Positions 23,212-34,062 of a stretch of 64,000 nucleotides of DNA are shown here, in pieces (within the stretch, counting starts at the first letter, position 1; each line of letters starts with the position of its first letter). The position numbers and the translations under genes were made by a program. The stretch lies in assembly GCA_002102555.1 (NCBI GenBank), contig MCFL01000006.1, positions 62,001 to 126,000 of the forward strand, in the 5' to 3' direction. Origin of the DNA: Catenaria anguillulae PL171 (Eukaryota > Blastocladiomycota > Blastocladiomycetes > Blastocladiales > Catenariaceae). The notes under the pieces are model-generated. The model was given only the letters and a program-made list of their open reading frames with translations. It ran no database searches and was not told where the DNA came from.

Positions 23212-24390
23212 ATGTTTGCCCGCACATCGACCCTCGCAGCTCCCGCGGCCGCCCTGCGTGCCTCGCGGACCTTTGCCACGACTGTCCCGCGTGCCGCCGG
23301 TCAAGAGTACACGATCCCACTCAAGTCCACGTTCGACTTGCACCTGATTGACCCGGAACAAGGCCCGAAATCCTCCGTGACCATCTCGCAATCTGCACTC
23401 ATGCAAATGTACAAGGACATGGTCTTGATGCGCCGCATGGAAACGGCGGCCGATGCCCTGTACAAGCAAAAGATGATTCGCGGGTTCTGCCACTTGAACA
23501 TTGGCCAAGAGGCCGTGTCGGTGGGCATTGAGCACGCGCTCACCAAGGACGATGCCATCATCACGGCATACCGGTGCCACGGATTTGCCATGATGCGCGG
23601 TGGGTCTGTCATGTCGATCCTGGCCGAGCTCATGGGCCGCAAGGACGGCATCACCAAGGGCAAGGGCGGGTCCATGCACATGTTTTCGCACAACTTTTAC
23701 GGCGGTAACGGTATTGTGGGCGCCCAGGTGCCTGTGGGTGCAGGCATTGCGTTTGCCCAGCAGTACCTCGCGCACAAGAACTGCACCATTTCGCTCTATG
23801 GTGATGGCGCAGCCAACCAAGGCCAGATCTTTGAGGCTTACAACATGGCCAAGCTGTGGAACCTGCCCGTGATTTTCGCTTGCGAAAACAACAGGTACGG
23901 CATGGGTACCGCCGCGCATCGTGCCGCCGCGTCCACCAACTACTTTACCCGTGGCGACTTTGTCCCGGGCGTGCGCATCAATGGCATGGACGTCTTGGCC
24001 GTGTACGAGGCCACCCGGTGGGGTAAGGAGTACACGGTGGAAAAGAACGCCGGCCCGCTCGTGTACGAGTTTGCCACCTACCGGTATGGCGGTCACTCCA
24101 TGTCGGATCCCGGCACCACGTACCGTACGCGTGAGGAGATTCAGCACATGCGGTCGACTAGGGACCCGATCATGGGCTTGAAGAATGTCGTGTTGGAGGT
24201 TGAGGCCGCCACCGAGGCCGAGTTGAAGGCCATTGACAAGGAGGCCAAGGAGGCCGTCGACAAGGCCGTCGAGGAGGCAAAGGCCAGTCCCGAGCCCGCC
24301 ATGGAGGAGTTGTGGACCGAGATTTACGTCAAGGGATCCGAGGTTCCGTCGTTGCGTGGATTGACGGCCGATGAAGTGCACCGTTTCTAA
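23212..24390 (+). CDS. PDHA1: Pyruvate dehydrogenase E1 component subunit alpha, mitochondrial
   Basis: Intronless, 392 residues. The first 30 residues (MFARTSTLAAPAAALRASRT) form a mitochondrial targeting sequence. The thiamine-diphosphate motif is complete: GDGAANQGQIFEAYNM through CENNRYGMGT. Substrate and cofactor motifs YRCHGFAMMRG and GGSMHMFSHNFYGGNGIVGA are also present. E1-alpha and E1-beta decarboxylate pyruvate and transfer acetyl groups to lipoyl-E2 in the matrix. The regulatory loop reads YGGHSMSDPGTTYRTREE. The first inhibitory phospho-serine of the animal enzyme (HSMSDPG) is kept, while the second phospho-site position carries Thr (GTTYR instead of GVSYR). Control by a PDK-like kinase at the first site is therefore likely. 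The acidic, Ala/Glu-rich C-terminal helix is usual for the family. Confidence 0.96.
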   Translation: MFARTSTLAAPAAALRASRTFATTVPRAAGQEYTIPLKSTFDLHLIDPEQGPKSSVTISQSALMQMYKDMVLMRRMETAADALYKQKMIRGFCHLNIGQEAVSVGIEHALTKDDAIITAYRCHGFAMMRGGSVMSILAELMGRKDGITKGKGGSMHMFSHNFYGGNGIVGAQVPVGAGIAFAQQYLAHKNCTISLYGDGAANQGQIFEAYNMAKLWNLPVIFACENNRYGMGTAAHRAAASTNYFTRGDFVPGVRINGMDVLAVYEATRWGKEYTVEKNAGPLVYEFATYRYGGHSMSDPGTTYRTREEIQHMRSTRDPIMGLKNVVLEVEAATEAELKAIDKEAKEAVDKAVEEAKASPEPAMEELWTEIYVKGSEVPSLRGLTADEVHRF

Positions 24391-24950
24391 ATGCCGTGTG
24401 CGGTAATGTGGAAATATCATCTCGTTGTTGTTGTTGTCCTTGTAGTTTAGTTTATTATGTGTTGTTGTGGATTTCAGTTTCTTTCCCCTCACGCGCTGAT
24501 ACAAGTCATTCTTCTCAGTCACTCAAGTGGCGGGTAACTCGCTCGCCTCGAGTTCATGCCCAAGTACAACAGCTGCCTCGAACCCTCCCTCGAGTTGGAC
24601 CTCATCCCGCCAGACCTGATAAAGTAAATATTTATGCTCAAAGCGGATACGGCCGACATAGGGTAATGACGTCGCGTGATCTTGATTAACATCTGATCAA
24701 GTCATGTATCAATGTAGTTAGTGTACATATATGAATGTTACATATTGATTCCACCCTCTTTTCACGGTCCTCGACAGCGACCCGCCAGCCGCAAAACTCG
24801 CACCACATTCACGTCTTCCCGCTTCATCGCGCCGGACCAACGACCCGAGGCAAGCAACCTCAACCCCCCCTCACTTGGCGGCAACGCACGGCGTGCTCTG
24901 CTCACAACCCATCACGAGAGCCACAAGTTTCGCCCCCCGATTTTGCAACC
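24391..24950. other. Intergenic spacer and promoter of the CWF19L1 gene
   Basis: Tandem orientation. AT-rich patches occur near 24610-24740; the sequence becomes C-rich just before the ATG at 24951. No ORF or RNA gene was recognised. Confidence 0.4.
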
Positions 24951-27332
24951 ATGGCAAGCACAGCCTTGGGCCCCGCCAACGTCCTGGCCTACGGGTCCGT
25001 CAACGGCCACATTGACAAGCTGCTCAAGACGGTCGCCAAGGCGCTGACCCAGCGGGCCTTCTCGGCCATCTTCATCTCGGGCGATCTCTTTGCCCCGCCC
25101 TCGCCCAACAATAGTCATGCAACCGACGCCGTTGCCCAATCGGTCCTCGACGGGGTGCTTGCCTTCCCGATCCCGACCTTCTTCATTGCAGGCAAGTCGC
25201 CGCTGCCAAGGGCCATCTTGGAGCGCATTAAGGCGGTCCGCAACTCGCCCATTGAGGTGGTGCAAGTTGCCAACAACCTCTTCTTCTGCTGTACGCTCCT
25301 TCAACTTGGCCTTGACCTTTGATCGTCACTTTTCCACACACATAATCATACATACACTCTTCTCTAAACCACGAGTCGGTGTTGCATCTACCCAGCCGGA
25401 TCAGGGATCCATATCGAGCCCACCTCGGGCCTCCGCTTCGCCTACCTGTCGGGCACCTTTGACCCGACCCGCTTCTCGATCCCCGCCGACTCAAACACCC
25501 CACACCGCTACACCAACGACCTCATCAACCACCTGCTCGCCACGCCCGACGAGCACATCCCGCTCGACATTCTGCTCACCTACGAATCACCCGTCAACAT
25601 GTCGACGCTCCCCGCACAAGGACCGCTGCTCTCGGCGTGCCAATCGCCCGTGCTTACGGCCGTCGTCAATGTGCTCATGCCGCGCTACCACTTTTGCGGT
25701 GGTCCCGGCGCATTTGTCGAACGAATCCCGTTTGCGCACGTTGTGGATTTGGCCCAAGTCCGCCAACAAGGCGCTCAGTTTACACGCTTCTTGTCCATTG
25801 CGCCCGTGCCAGGGCCGGGCGAAAAGCCGACGGCGGGGAAATGGGCGTACGCGTTTGCTGTGATGCCGTTCATGCTCAAGTTTGGCCAGGAGCAGCTCGA
25901 TCCGCTGCCCGACGGGTGCACTGCGAGTCCGTTGCTTGCGATTTCTGGCCCGGCACATGGATCCCGCGGCGAAAACAAGCGCGCACATCAAGACGACCCG
26001 ATGGGCGGTGACTCGCAGCTTGCCAAGCGCCAGCGCGCAAACGAACACGGCAGCGATACGAGGCAATACGGTAACGACCGCCCGCCGTACGAGCCCCTGC
26101 AGGAATGCTGGTTCTGCTTGCCATGCCCCAAGGCCGACCGCAACCTCGTGTTCACTGTCGGCACGCACATGTACGGCGCCGTAGCCAAGGGCCAATTGCT
26201 CCCCGGGCACGTCTTGTTCATTCCACGCGCACATGTGCAGAATTGGCATCGAATCCACATTGAGCCCGAAGTACAAGATTATCAACCGCCCGTGCGCGAG
26301 GCCACGACAGCCATGCAGGAGCTGTGCTCGATGCAGCGCTTGGCAACCGAGATGCATGCGAGGCAGGGCAAGATTTCGGCCACGTGGCAGATTATGGACA
26401 TCAAGCCCAACGGTGCCATGCATTCGCATTGTCAAGTGGTGCCATTGGAGGTCGGTGAAGAGGCCGAGAAGGTCAAGCTCGAGTGGATCATGAAGCGGCT
26501 TGTAGGCACCCAGGAGGATCAACAACCCGAGCAGGATGCACAACAAGATGAGCCACCTTTCATTTGCGTCGATCACGAGATGCAAGAGCAACAAGATCGC
26601 GACGACCAAGCATACACTGGCCCCGTATCGCCCACTGCTGCCGACGCTCCCTCCATGGAACCCCCCACACGCACCGTCATTGACCGCATTGCCGCCGCAT
26701 TTTCCACCAAGCTCGCGGCCTTTGGCCTCCATCCCATCACCTACCGCCTTCCCGCCACGGGCTCGACCGACCACCTCGGCTCCCTGACTGCCACCTTGTA
26801 CCACCTGCGGGCGTACCAGCTCGCGCAAATCGCCGACCCTGTCCGCAAGCGCAGCGGCGCGCCACGGATCAGTGTCATCAACCCAAACATGCGCCACATT
26901 GCCATGCTTGCCGGCGACAGGCTCATGTTTGTTCCGATCCACGACAAGCGCCTGCGGTTCCCGTTTTCGCTTCCCCGGGAGGCTGTTGCGACCGGGCTGG
27001 GCATGGGCGGCGAGAGTGCGCTGTGGCGCGATCGTGCAGGCGAGGAGGGAGAGCGCGACAAGGAGTATGCGGTTGCGAGCGAGTTGGCAGCAATATGGAA
27101 GGACATGTTTGGTGAGAACGAGAAGACGGGAGTGGACGAGGTGGATGCTCGGTTGGCGCTGGTCGAGAAGGCTGCTGAGGAGAATGGAGGAGAGGAGAAG
27201 CAAGTGCAAAAGAAGGAGTACGATTTGAGCGGCATTGATTTGGATCGCGGGTACTTTCAGAGGAATGGCGGATGGACATGGGATCATTTTACGCGTGTCA
27301 TGCAGGAAGATGCAGGTGCTGCGCAGGAGTGA
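24951..27332 (+). CDS. CWF19L1: CWF19-like protein 1 (Drn1) homologue
   Basis: Two exons, 24951-25290 and 25396-27332 (105-nt intron, phase 1), 758 residues. The N-terminal half is the calcineurin-like but catalytically degenerate domain of this family (ISGDLFAPP, FFIAGKSPLP, FAYLSGTFD, CGGPGAFVERIPF). The CwfJ C1 domain follows: ECWFCLPCPKADRNLVF, GHVLFIPRAHVQNW, then the HIT-like triad MHSHCQVVPLEV. The C-terminal CwfJ C2 signature ends DRGYFQRNGGWTWDHFTRVM. Drn1/CWF19L1 associates with late spliceosomes and the lariat debranching enzyme Dbr1 and modulates lariat turnover. A Gln/Asp/Glu-rich insert (about residues 490-545) is not typical. The acceptor CCCAG (25395) was preferred over a nearby CAG because it yields SGSGIHIEPTSGLRFAYL, as in orthologues. 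Confidence 0.9.
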
Positions 27333-27532
27333 ATTGTTTGAGACTTTTTGTAGGATGTGAAGCCAATGGTGCCGTTGTGTGTGTTGGTCTTATTCAAAGA
27401 ATCAAAACTGTCCCTTGTCTGCTCGCCCCCGGTGCGCAATGTAACTAAATCTTCAAGCAAACAGGGCAGTGAAACAGTCCATTCGGATCCTCCCACACAA
27501 GCAACAGGCCCACAGTCAAGTGCAGTAAAGTT
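27333..27532. other. 3' flank of the CWF19L1 gene
   Basis: Short non-coding flank leading into the accessory island; nothing recognised. Confidence 0.3.
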
Positions 27533-27776
27533 GGAGTCCAAAGAAACCTGGCGGCTCACATTCAATCCTTTTCGCCCAGAAAAAGAAAAACAGAATGATC
27601 CGTTTCACTTTTCTCATCAAACAACCCATTGTTACAGTCCAGTAGGAACGCAAACTGTGGGCAAAAAGCTCCAACCCAAGCATCAAGAAGCATGATGTTG
27701 GCATGCTCCCCGCAGCGATTATCCTCTTCGCCAACCCAGGGATCCGACAATTGTAGGTAGAAAACTTGAATTCAGA
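27533..27776 (-). repeat. Left copy of a 0.24-kb inverted repeat
   Basis: Read on the minus strand this segment aligns along its length with 30031-30270 on the plus strand. Shared blocks include CTACAATTGTCGGATCCCTG, GGTTGGCGAAGAGGATA and CATCATGCTTCTTGATGCTT. Small substitutions and indels separate the copies (roughly 80% identical by eye). In both copies one frame reads SDPWVGEED, HANIMLLDAW and FCPQFAFL, so the repeat may derive from a coding sequence. I do not recognise the family. Confidence 0.8.
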
Positions 27777-28208
27777 TGCCCTCGGCCAGGAAAATCAGAG
27801 AAAGAATCGGTCCGCACAGTCAGGTCAAGGTCAAGTGGCATTGTAAACTTGAGGTCTCGCGAGTCCTCAGGCGTGCGGCGCGCAGCAGAGTGTGATACGC
27901 ATGCATGCGCGCGTCACAGACTTTCAGCAGCAGAAGCGAGCGCGTTGTGTGTCCGATAGCCCAATGACGAGAAATGACAGCCAAATAGCCCTTGCAGTGG
28001 TAGCTGCACCGGCTGCCGAAGCGACTGGATGGGAAGATGAGGAATAGGGAAGCTGTCCACCATTGGCTTGCGCCGGTATGGTTTCAGCAAGGCTCGATTC
28101 TATGATCCTTGAAAAGACGGCGAGTGCAGCTGTTGCCTGATGCTCCCGTGAAATGTCAATGAATGCGCAACGTGAATGTACAGCGGCTTTCTTTTTTTCA
28201 GCTGCAGT

Positions 28209-28210
<2 letters not shown>

Positions 28211-28287
<77 letters not shown>
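28211..28287. repeat. (AG)n microsatellite
   Basis: An uninterrupted AG dinucleotide run of about 77 nt. It creates spurious Arg-Glu and Ser-Leu repeat ORFs on both strands. Confidence 0.95.
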
Positions 28288-28288
<1 letters not shown>

Positions 28289-28561
28289 GTCAGTAAATAC
28301 CTCCCGAGACATGCGAAGGCAATATCGGCTGCGGTCATGCCGTTGCCGCCCTGCATCGTCGTCCTTGTGATCTTTGTGACTTGACGACCGACAACGAGCT
28401 CGCTGCCTCCATCATCCAAGTTGCCCTCAACCGAGCGCGCCGCCTCCTCGACCTTGGCTTCCTCAGCTGCCTGCCACGGCGTTGATTCGCCGGAACTCAT
28501 ACCACTCCTGGCTGCGACTGGCCCAATGCTCCGACTTGATCCAGTTCTTGCACTTGCCGCG

Positions 28562-29052
28562 TTAAAACGCCGCGTATGCGCCCTTGCTCGATCCGTCCGC
28601 ACCCAGCAACTCTTCTTTGATGCTCCGGAATGGGCACCACAAGCTCAGCCTCATCCGTCGGTACTGCTCTGCGGCTGATTCGTCCTCGTTGACAAGCAAC
28701 AAGTTGGGTAGCCGAGGGCCGCGGATGAAAACGAATCGCCATTTGTCATGCTCAGCGAGTTGGACAACGGGTGGCTGTCGTGGAGGTCGAATCGGCAGGC
28801 GTTGGTGTTGCGCTTGGGTGCGTTTTCCGAATCGTCGTCACTTGTCTCGCCACTACTTTCCTCACTGGCCTCGTCGGCGCCATTGGCATCTGAGCCGACG
28901 CGCGCGCGCCATGGCACTTGTGGCCTTCGCTTGAATTCGGGTTTCCCAGATAGTTGGTGACGCATGTGACGTGTTGTTCTCTTGCTACTTTTTGGTTCCA
29001 TTTTCCTCTGCTCGAGCCCATAAAACGGCCCAGGGAGGACACCCCTCCGCAC
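28562..29052 (-). pseudogene. Decayed fragment resembling a fungal Helitron/PIF1-type protein
   Basis: On the minus strand a frame reads HDKWRFVFIRGPRLPN, then AAEQYRRMRLSLWCPFRS before a stop at 28562. In another frame just upstream lies ACRFDLHDSHPLSNS. This succession (an F-D-H-P block, an R-GPRLP block, then YxRxxLxLxxPFRS) resembles the region before the helicase domain of fungal Helitron proteins. The required frame change and the stop indicate decay. No Rep or helicase motifs were found nearby, so this is at best a remnant. Assignment is by remembered pattern only. Confidence 0.35.
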
Positions 29053-29381
29053 TGGTTTTCGTCCATGCGAGCTCAGCGAGCAGATTGTGACGACGTTAGA
29101 CCAGCTATAATAATACAGTACTTATGTATCGATGTGAGGTGGGGTCCATGATGGGATCGGCGGACCGCGCGCGTGGCGGCGAGGAAGCACGTGTCACGCG
29201 TCCTGCCGGCGCACTCATACGCCCGGATGACGTGTTGGGTTACGTTGCGATGTGGGTTGAGAGGGTGGGAAAGCAAACGCGTCAAAGCATGATCGATGCC
29301 GCCGAGGTTGGGGCTGGGCAAATCCTTTCTCTTTGGAACGCCGAAATCCAAATCATCGTCCGACATTTGACATTTGGGCAA

Positions 29382-29414
29382 ACTCACTCACTCACTCACT
29401 CACGCACGCACTCA
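29382..29414. repeat. (CACT)n-like simple repeat
   Basis: Imperfect tetranucleotide run (ACTCACTCACTC, then CACGCACGCACTC) between the Helitron-like remnant and the right inverted-repeat arm. Confidence 0.8.
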
Positions 29415-30030
29415 ATCCACTCGCAATTCCCATCCATCTGTCCATCCACCGATTCACATGGTCGCTTGCAACCAACCCACTTGCCACTCAACCTGCACGC
29501 GCGCTGTCCGACCGACCGGGCAACAATTGCATTGATACCGACGCTAGCACACCGCTCTCAATTCAGCAACAACAACAATCACCATCATCCTTGCATCGGG
29601 CTCGAGCTCATTGATTGGCCTTTCCGAAGCCATATTGGTATGCCAAAATGGTTGGAAGCTTCCCAGATCGTTCATCCCCCCATCCAGTCGCTTCGGTGGA
29701 CCCTCTTGTGCAATCACATGTCACTGTCTACAGTAACGTGGTTGTTCTTTTCCCCCTCTCACGTGTCTTGGCGTGCTGAGGTGGAGGGGACCTACTTTTG
29801 TCCTCGCAGTCGCACTCCTCTGCTGTCTACAGTAGAGTGGCTGTTTTGGGGGCAAATTTCTCGGCTTTTCGTCTCTCCGGTTTTCTTTCAATTCCGGCTC
29901 CTCGCGTGTGTTGTCTGTTGTGCACCTGCGTATGACCGTCACTTGAGCCACCCAAACCGGAATTGCATGTTTGACTTGACGAGCTGCCCGACCGATGCTT
30001 TCACTGATTATCCTGGCCGAGCGGATCCGA

Positions 30031-30270
30031 CTTCAAGTTGTCTACAATTGTCGGATCCCTGGGTTGGCGAAGAGGATACTCGCTGCTGGGTGCACGCCAA
30101 CATCATGCTTCTTGATGCTTGGGTCAGTGCTTTTTGCCCACAGTTTGCGTTCCTGACTGGACTTGCGTGTCTTGAATGGTTGTCAATGATGAACAAGGGA
30201 CTGTTGGAGTCTCTTTGCTGGGCGAAAGGAATGAATGTGAGCCGCCCATGTCCTTCTTCTCCTTACTTCT
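30031..30270 (+). repeat. Right copy of the 0.24-kb inverted repeat
   Basis: Partner of 27533-27776 in opposite orientation. The two arms enclose about 2.25 kb containing the microsatellite and the decayed Helitron-like fragment. In this copy the shared frame stays open within a larger open stretch, but without a credible start or domain. Confidence 0.8.
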
Positions 30271-30510
30271 CCTCCTCTTCCTCATTCAAGGTGCTTGTGT
30301 CATGATCATTCGTGTCAGATCTGTCTTGTGTTGTTGGATCGGAGTCCCTGACTCTGATTGTTCACTGTTCATTGTACGTGTCCCGTCCCCTTTGCAAGAC
30401 AACATTATATTCACATTTACAGTCTACTGCTTTATGCATTGCTTCCGCTCGGCCCTACCGCCTCGTCCCTGACAGTTTGTCTTGCCGTAAAACATCACGA
30501 CCCGGTAACC

Positions 30511-30911
30511 ATGGCCCAGCCTAACGGAGACTGGCTCCAATTGATCAGGCGTGTGGTCGACTCGTCGTCGCCCGCCTCGCCTATCACTCATCGAGTAGCG
30601 GTGAGTGAACGGCGTGTTTGCCCAAATAAATATGTGCTGTCACGTCTCCCACGCAGGTGTTGAATGAAATGATGATTTTCTTGCTAAGCATATATGATGT
30701 ACATACTTCATTTCGCACCTTCCATACATACGTTTCGGAAGGGGATGATGATGCCGTCGATCTGCTCTCGTCTTGCCGCTTGCGCTTGTGCTTGCCTTGC
30801 TGTCGCGCCTCAACAGCTCAACACGAACTTGACGAAGCTGTTCATCAGTTCATCAGGGCAATATTGGGCATGACATGTAAATCCCATGTTTGGCTCGCGA
30901 TAGTATACTGA
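30511..30911 (+). CDS. Small two-exon hypothetical gene
   Basis: Exon 1 (30511-30600) begins MAQPNGDWLQLIRRVVDSSS and ends at a strong donor (GTGAGT). Exon 2 starts after CGCAG at 30657 in the same phase and runs to a stop at 30911, giving 114 residues. The 60-nt intron has good ends, which argues for a real transcript. The protein has a hydrophobic patch (MMIFLLSIYDVH) and a short acidic stretch and matches no family I know. It ends about 60 nt before the FERRY3 homologue's ATG, so it could instead be an upstream exon or leader of that gene. Confidence 0.35.
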
Positions 30912-30971
30912 AAGTAAACAATCACACGAACATCTATTTGTATTGACCTGTGAAATGAATCTTTGAGCAAC

Positions 30972-33900
30972 ATGACTGCCAAGGACGCTGCCGCCGTGCC
31001 ACTGCCGCCGTCCCCGCTGCCCAGCCTGACCACTCCGTCGCCTTATCCACTCGATCATTCCACAGCAACCAAAAAGCATCTCCCCGTCACAACTGCCCTC
31101 CCCGGCGGGTTGCCCGTGTCGCTCTCATTCACCGCCTTTGGGTCCCGCTACTCCATGGACACGGTCCTCACCGAGGGCGCAAAGATTGCGTCGCAAATTG
31201 CCGCGCTCGTCCAACGCCACGCGATCCCCGCTCACATTGAGCCTCTCCTTGTGAACGATGCAGCCGAGGCCGTGCGCACCGTCTATGATGAGATTGGCTG
31301 CAGCACAAGCAGTCCCATGCTCGCCATGCCGCCACCACCCGACTTTGATTTCGCCCATCGCATCGACCATCTCGTTTCGCTCTATTCGGTGGCCGCACAC
31401 TCGTCAAGTACTTCTTCGCCATTCGACACGAGCATTTCTACTACGGCCGACACGAGAGATCCCTCGGATATCGGCGTAGCAGCAGCAGGCACCACCACCG
31501 ACACGAACACAAGAGATCTCGAGGAGGCGTTTTCGCTCGCGTACCGCCGTGTCGTTCATGCACCCATCTCTGGCTTGCTGGACGCGGTCCTTGGTTTGCA
31601 AGTCCGCTACGCCGCCGCGTTACAGCAACTCTCGGGCAAACGCAATGCTGACCTCGTGCGCCTTGCACAAATGCACGAAAAGGAGCGCCGAACCGACCCA
31701 GGGCTTGCAGCAAGCCACGAATCCGAGCGCCGAGAAGCATTGGCCATGTGGCAAGCGCAGATGGCTGACATGGCCGAGGAGCAGCGCGACGAGTTTCGGT
31801 TCTTTATTCAAGCGATTGCGCATGTGCTTGCGCATCATCCCGAGGATCAGCCCCCCTTGGATTACCAGGCATTGATGCATCGGGTGTTTGACATGGATCG
31901 GGATGTGCCGCCGCTGGCTGCACCTGCCGCGCTGCCAGCTGGGTCGCCAACGGGAGAGGATCCTGGGTTTGTCAGGGGACGGGCGGCATCATTCAATGGA
32001 TCTCCGAGCGTTGGCGTTCTGGATAGCCGAGGTGAAGATCATGCGAGTAGCGGCGGGGCCGAAACGCCGCCAGCGGTTCGGCGCACTTTGCGCAAGAGCG
32101 CCAGCACACAATTGCTTCGATTGACGAATTTGCATTCCGACACGGATTCCAGTGACGACGACGGCGGCGACGACAAGGACGCCAAAGGGTCCATTGTTGC
32201 TCCCGCAACGGACAATTCTACATCTCTTGAATCCCCACCCATGTCGCCGACTTTGACTGTCAGTCCGGTTGCTCCTTCTGGGCCAGATCAAAATGACGCC
32301 TTGTCTTCTCAAAACGTACGGGTCCCTGCTTTCGTCCGCATCGCTGGTCGACCGAGCTTACCCAGTATCATTTTGGAACGATACCTTGCAGGACATGCTC
32401 GCAGCTCGTATCATGGAAATGGGGTTCAACTCGGACGAGGCTCACGCCGCACTGCTCATGGCCGACAACCAAGTCGAACAAGCACTGTCGCTCTTGCTTG
32501 AAAACCCGGCATCCGTCACCGACTTTATCAAGCAGCAAAAGGCCGAGCGCGAGCGGATCGCCACGGCCAAAGCATCCAAATCCAGCGTCCAGCGCAAGTT
32601 GACGGAACGGCTCGCAAGCCAGCTGCCAACGCTGTCATCGGGTGGTAATCCAGATGCGAGTACGAGCAGCAGCAGCAGCAGCAGCCGTGTGCAACCGGTT
32701 CCTGCTTCGACGCGGCGAAAAGTGAGCACGCCAGATCATTCTGCTTCGGGTGCAACAAACAGTACATCGCCATCATGGTCGCCACTGCGCTTCCTGCAAA
32801 CCGAAGTCGGCGGCGCTGTACAGGGCAAGCTGTCAGGATGGTTTTCAGGTAGCGGCACTGGTTCCCCTCAGGCTGGAGGGGCTGCTCGCTCAACGTCGCC
32901 ACCCGGCCGATCCAGCTCCATTCACTCGCTTCCAGGCTCGACACATTCTGCTCAATCCGCCTCCTCGTCCACCGCTGTTGGTTCCGCGGGCCAAGGTCAC
33001 GGCCATGGCATTCCACACCCAACCCCAGCCGGTCTCCTTGCCCTCCCCACCGCCTCGCCAACCTCGCTCACGACCGAATCCTTTTCCGTGTACCTCGGCA
33101 CGCAACTCAAAGTGACCTACGTGGTCACCCTCGTCCGCGTCCCGCCCGTGTCCATGGGCGGCGGCCTCGCCTCGTACTTGGTTCCACCCACGCCGCCTGC
33201 AGGTGTTTCCAAGCAATCCGACCCAGGCGCGTGGGGCGAAGCCGTAGCTGTCCGATCGCGCATGGCCATTGACCTGTATCGTGCGCTGCACGTGCTTGTG
33301 GTGCCGTATCCGGCGGGAACGACGCCCAGAGCTGTGGCGAACAGAAGCGTGGTTGCGCAGGTTGCAACGGGTATGGTGCCCGAGCTTGTGTTTGAGGATG
33401 TCAAGAAGCAGGTCAAGCATGCGGCCGCGGCGGCGGGTGTCGAGTATGGGAGTGGATCCAAAGATAGGTCGCGCACGGGATCTGCGGCAGTGGCGGCGGA
33501 TGATGGGTGGGTGGATGTGGACACGACCAGTACGGATGCAATGGGCACGGTCTTGTTTACGCGCCATTCCAATTTAGCGTGCTGTAACGCCATCGCACAC
33601 GTGTTTCCCACGGGCCCATCCTCTGCTGGAGATGTCGCCGCCAGCTCGACGTCGTCTCAAGCGGACATGAGCCTCCTCAAGGCGCTCATTTCGCAACTGC
33701 GGCCATCGGACCCCGTCGAGTTTAGCTTGCCTGTTTCTTTTGCGCCGGACACGCTCGTGGATGCATTGCCAACGCCAACGGCGGCGGCCGACTTGACGGG
33801 AAGCGCGCTCAGCAGGCGGATTGAGACCGTCATCAAGGGCATGCGTGGATCACTCTTGGATCGAGCGCGAGTGCGCGTGTTTGGTGCGCCGGATCCGGAA

Positions 33901-34062
33901 CGGCAAGGCAGCGGCATGTCGAATCGGTCAGTGTCGGCATTGGGTGTTCCCACGGAAGGCGACGGGACATTGGATGGAGGCACTGTTGCGCTGTTGTGCA
34001 TGTCGGATGATGAGTGGCGAATTGCGCATCGGGTGGTGGCAAGTGTGTTTAAAACCGGCTGA
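30972..34062 (+). CDS. FERRY3 (C12orf4, DUF2362) homologue with a UBA domain
   Basis: Two exons, 30972-32315 and 32392-34062, with a 76-nt phase-0 intron; 1,004 residues, against about 550 for human FERRY3. The family's N-terminal block is present (IAALVQRHAIPAHIEPLLV), then the helical region EEAFSLAYRRVVHAPISGLL and RNADLVRLAQMHEKERRTD. The C-terminal blocks are FSVYLGTQLKVTYVVTLVR, IDLYRALHVLVVPYPAG, TVLFTRHSNLACCNAIAHVF and LRPSDPVEFSLPVSF. Directly after the intron lies a UBA-like three-helix segment (AARIMEMGFNSDEAHAALLM, then VEQALSLLLENP). FERRY3 belongs to the FERRY complex, a Rab5 effector that links mRNAs to early endosomes in animals. Ser-rich linkers account for the extra length. 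Whether the fungus has the other FERRY subunits cannot be seen here. Orthology is probable from ordered motifs; function in fungi is inference. Confidence 0.78.

Noticed and set aside
23107-24522. 471-residue minus-strand ORF opposite the E1-alpha gene
   Set aside because: It mirrors a fully conserved PDHA1 coding sequence; the long antisense frame follows from GC-rich codon usage and has no domain of its own.
25587-27287. 566-residue minus-strand ORF opposite the CWF19L1 gene
   Set aside because: Antisense shadow of a recognised gene; Leu-rich low-complexity translation without a family.
28163-28602. Proteins with Arg-Glu or Ser-Leu repeats
   Set aside because: They are translations of the (AG)n microsatellite.
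29124-30305. 393-residue plus-strand ORF
   Set aside because: Runs through a CACT simple repeat and one arm of the inverted repeat and has no credible start or domain; most likely chance.
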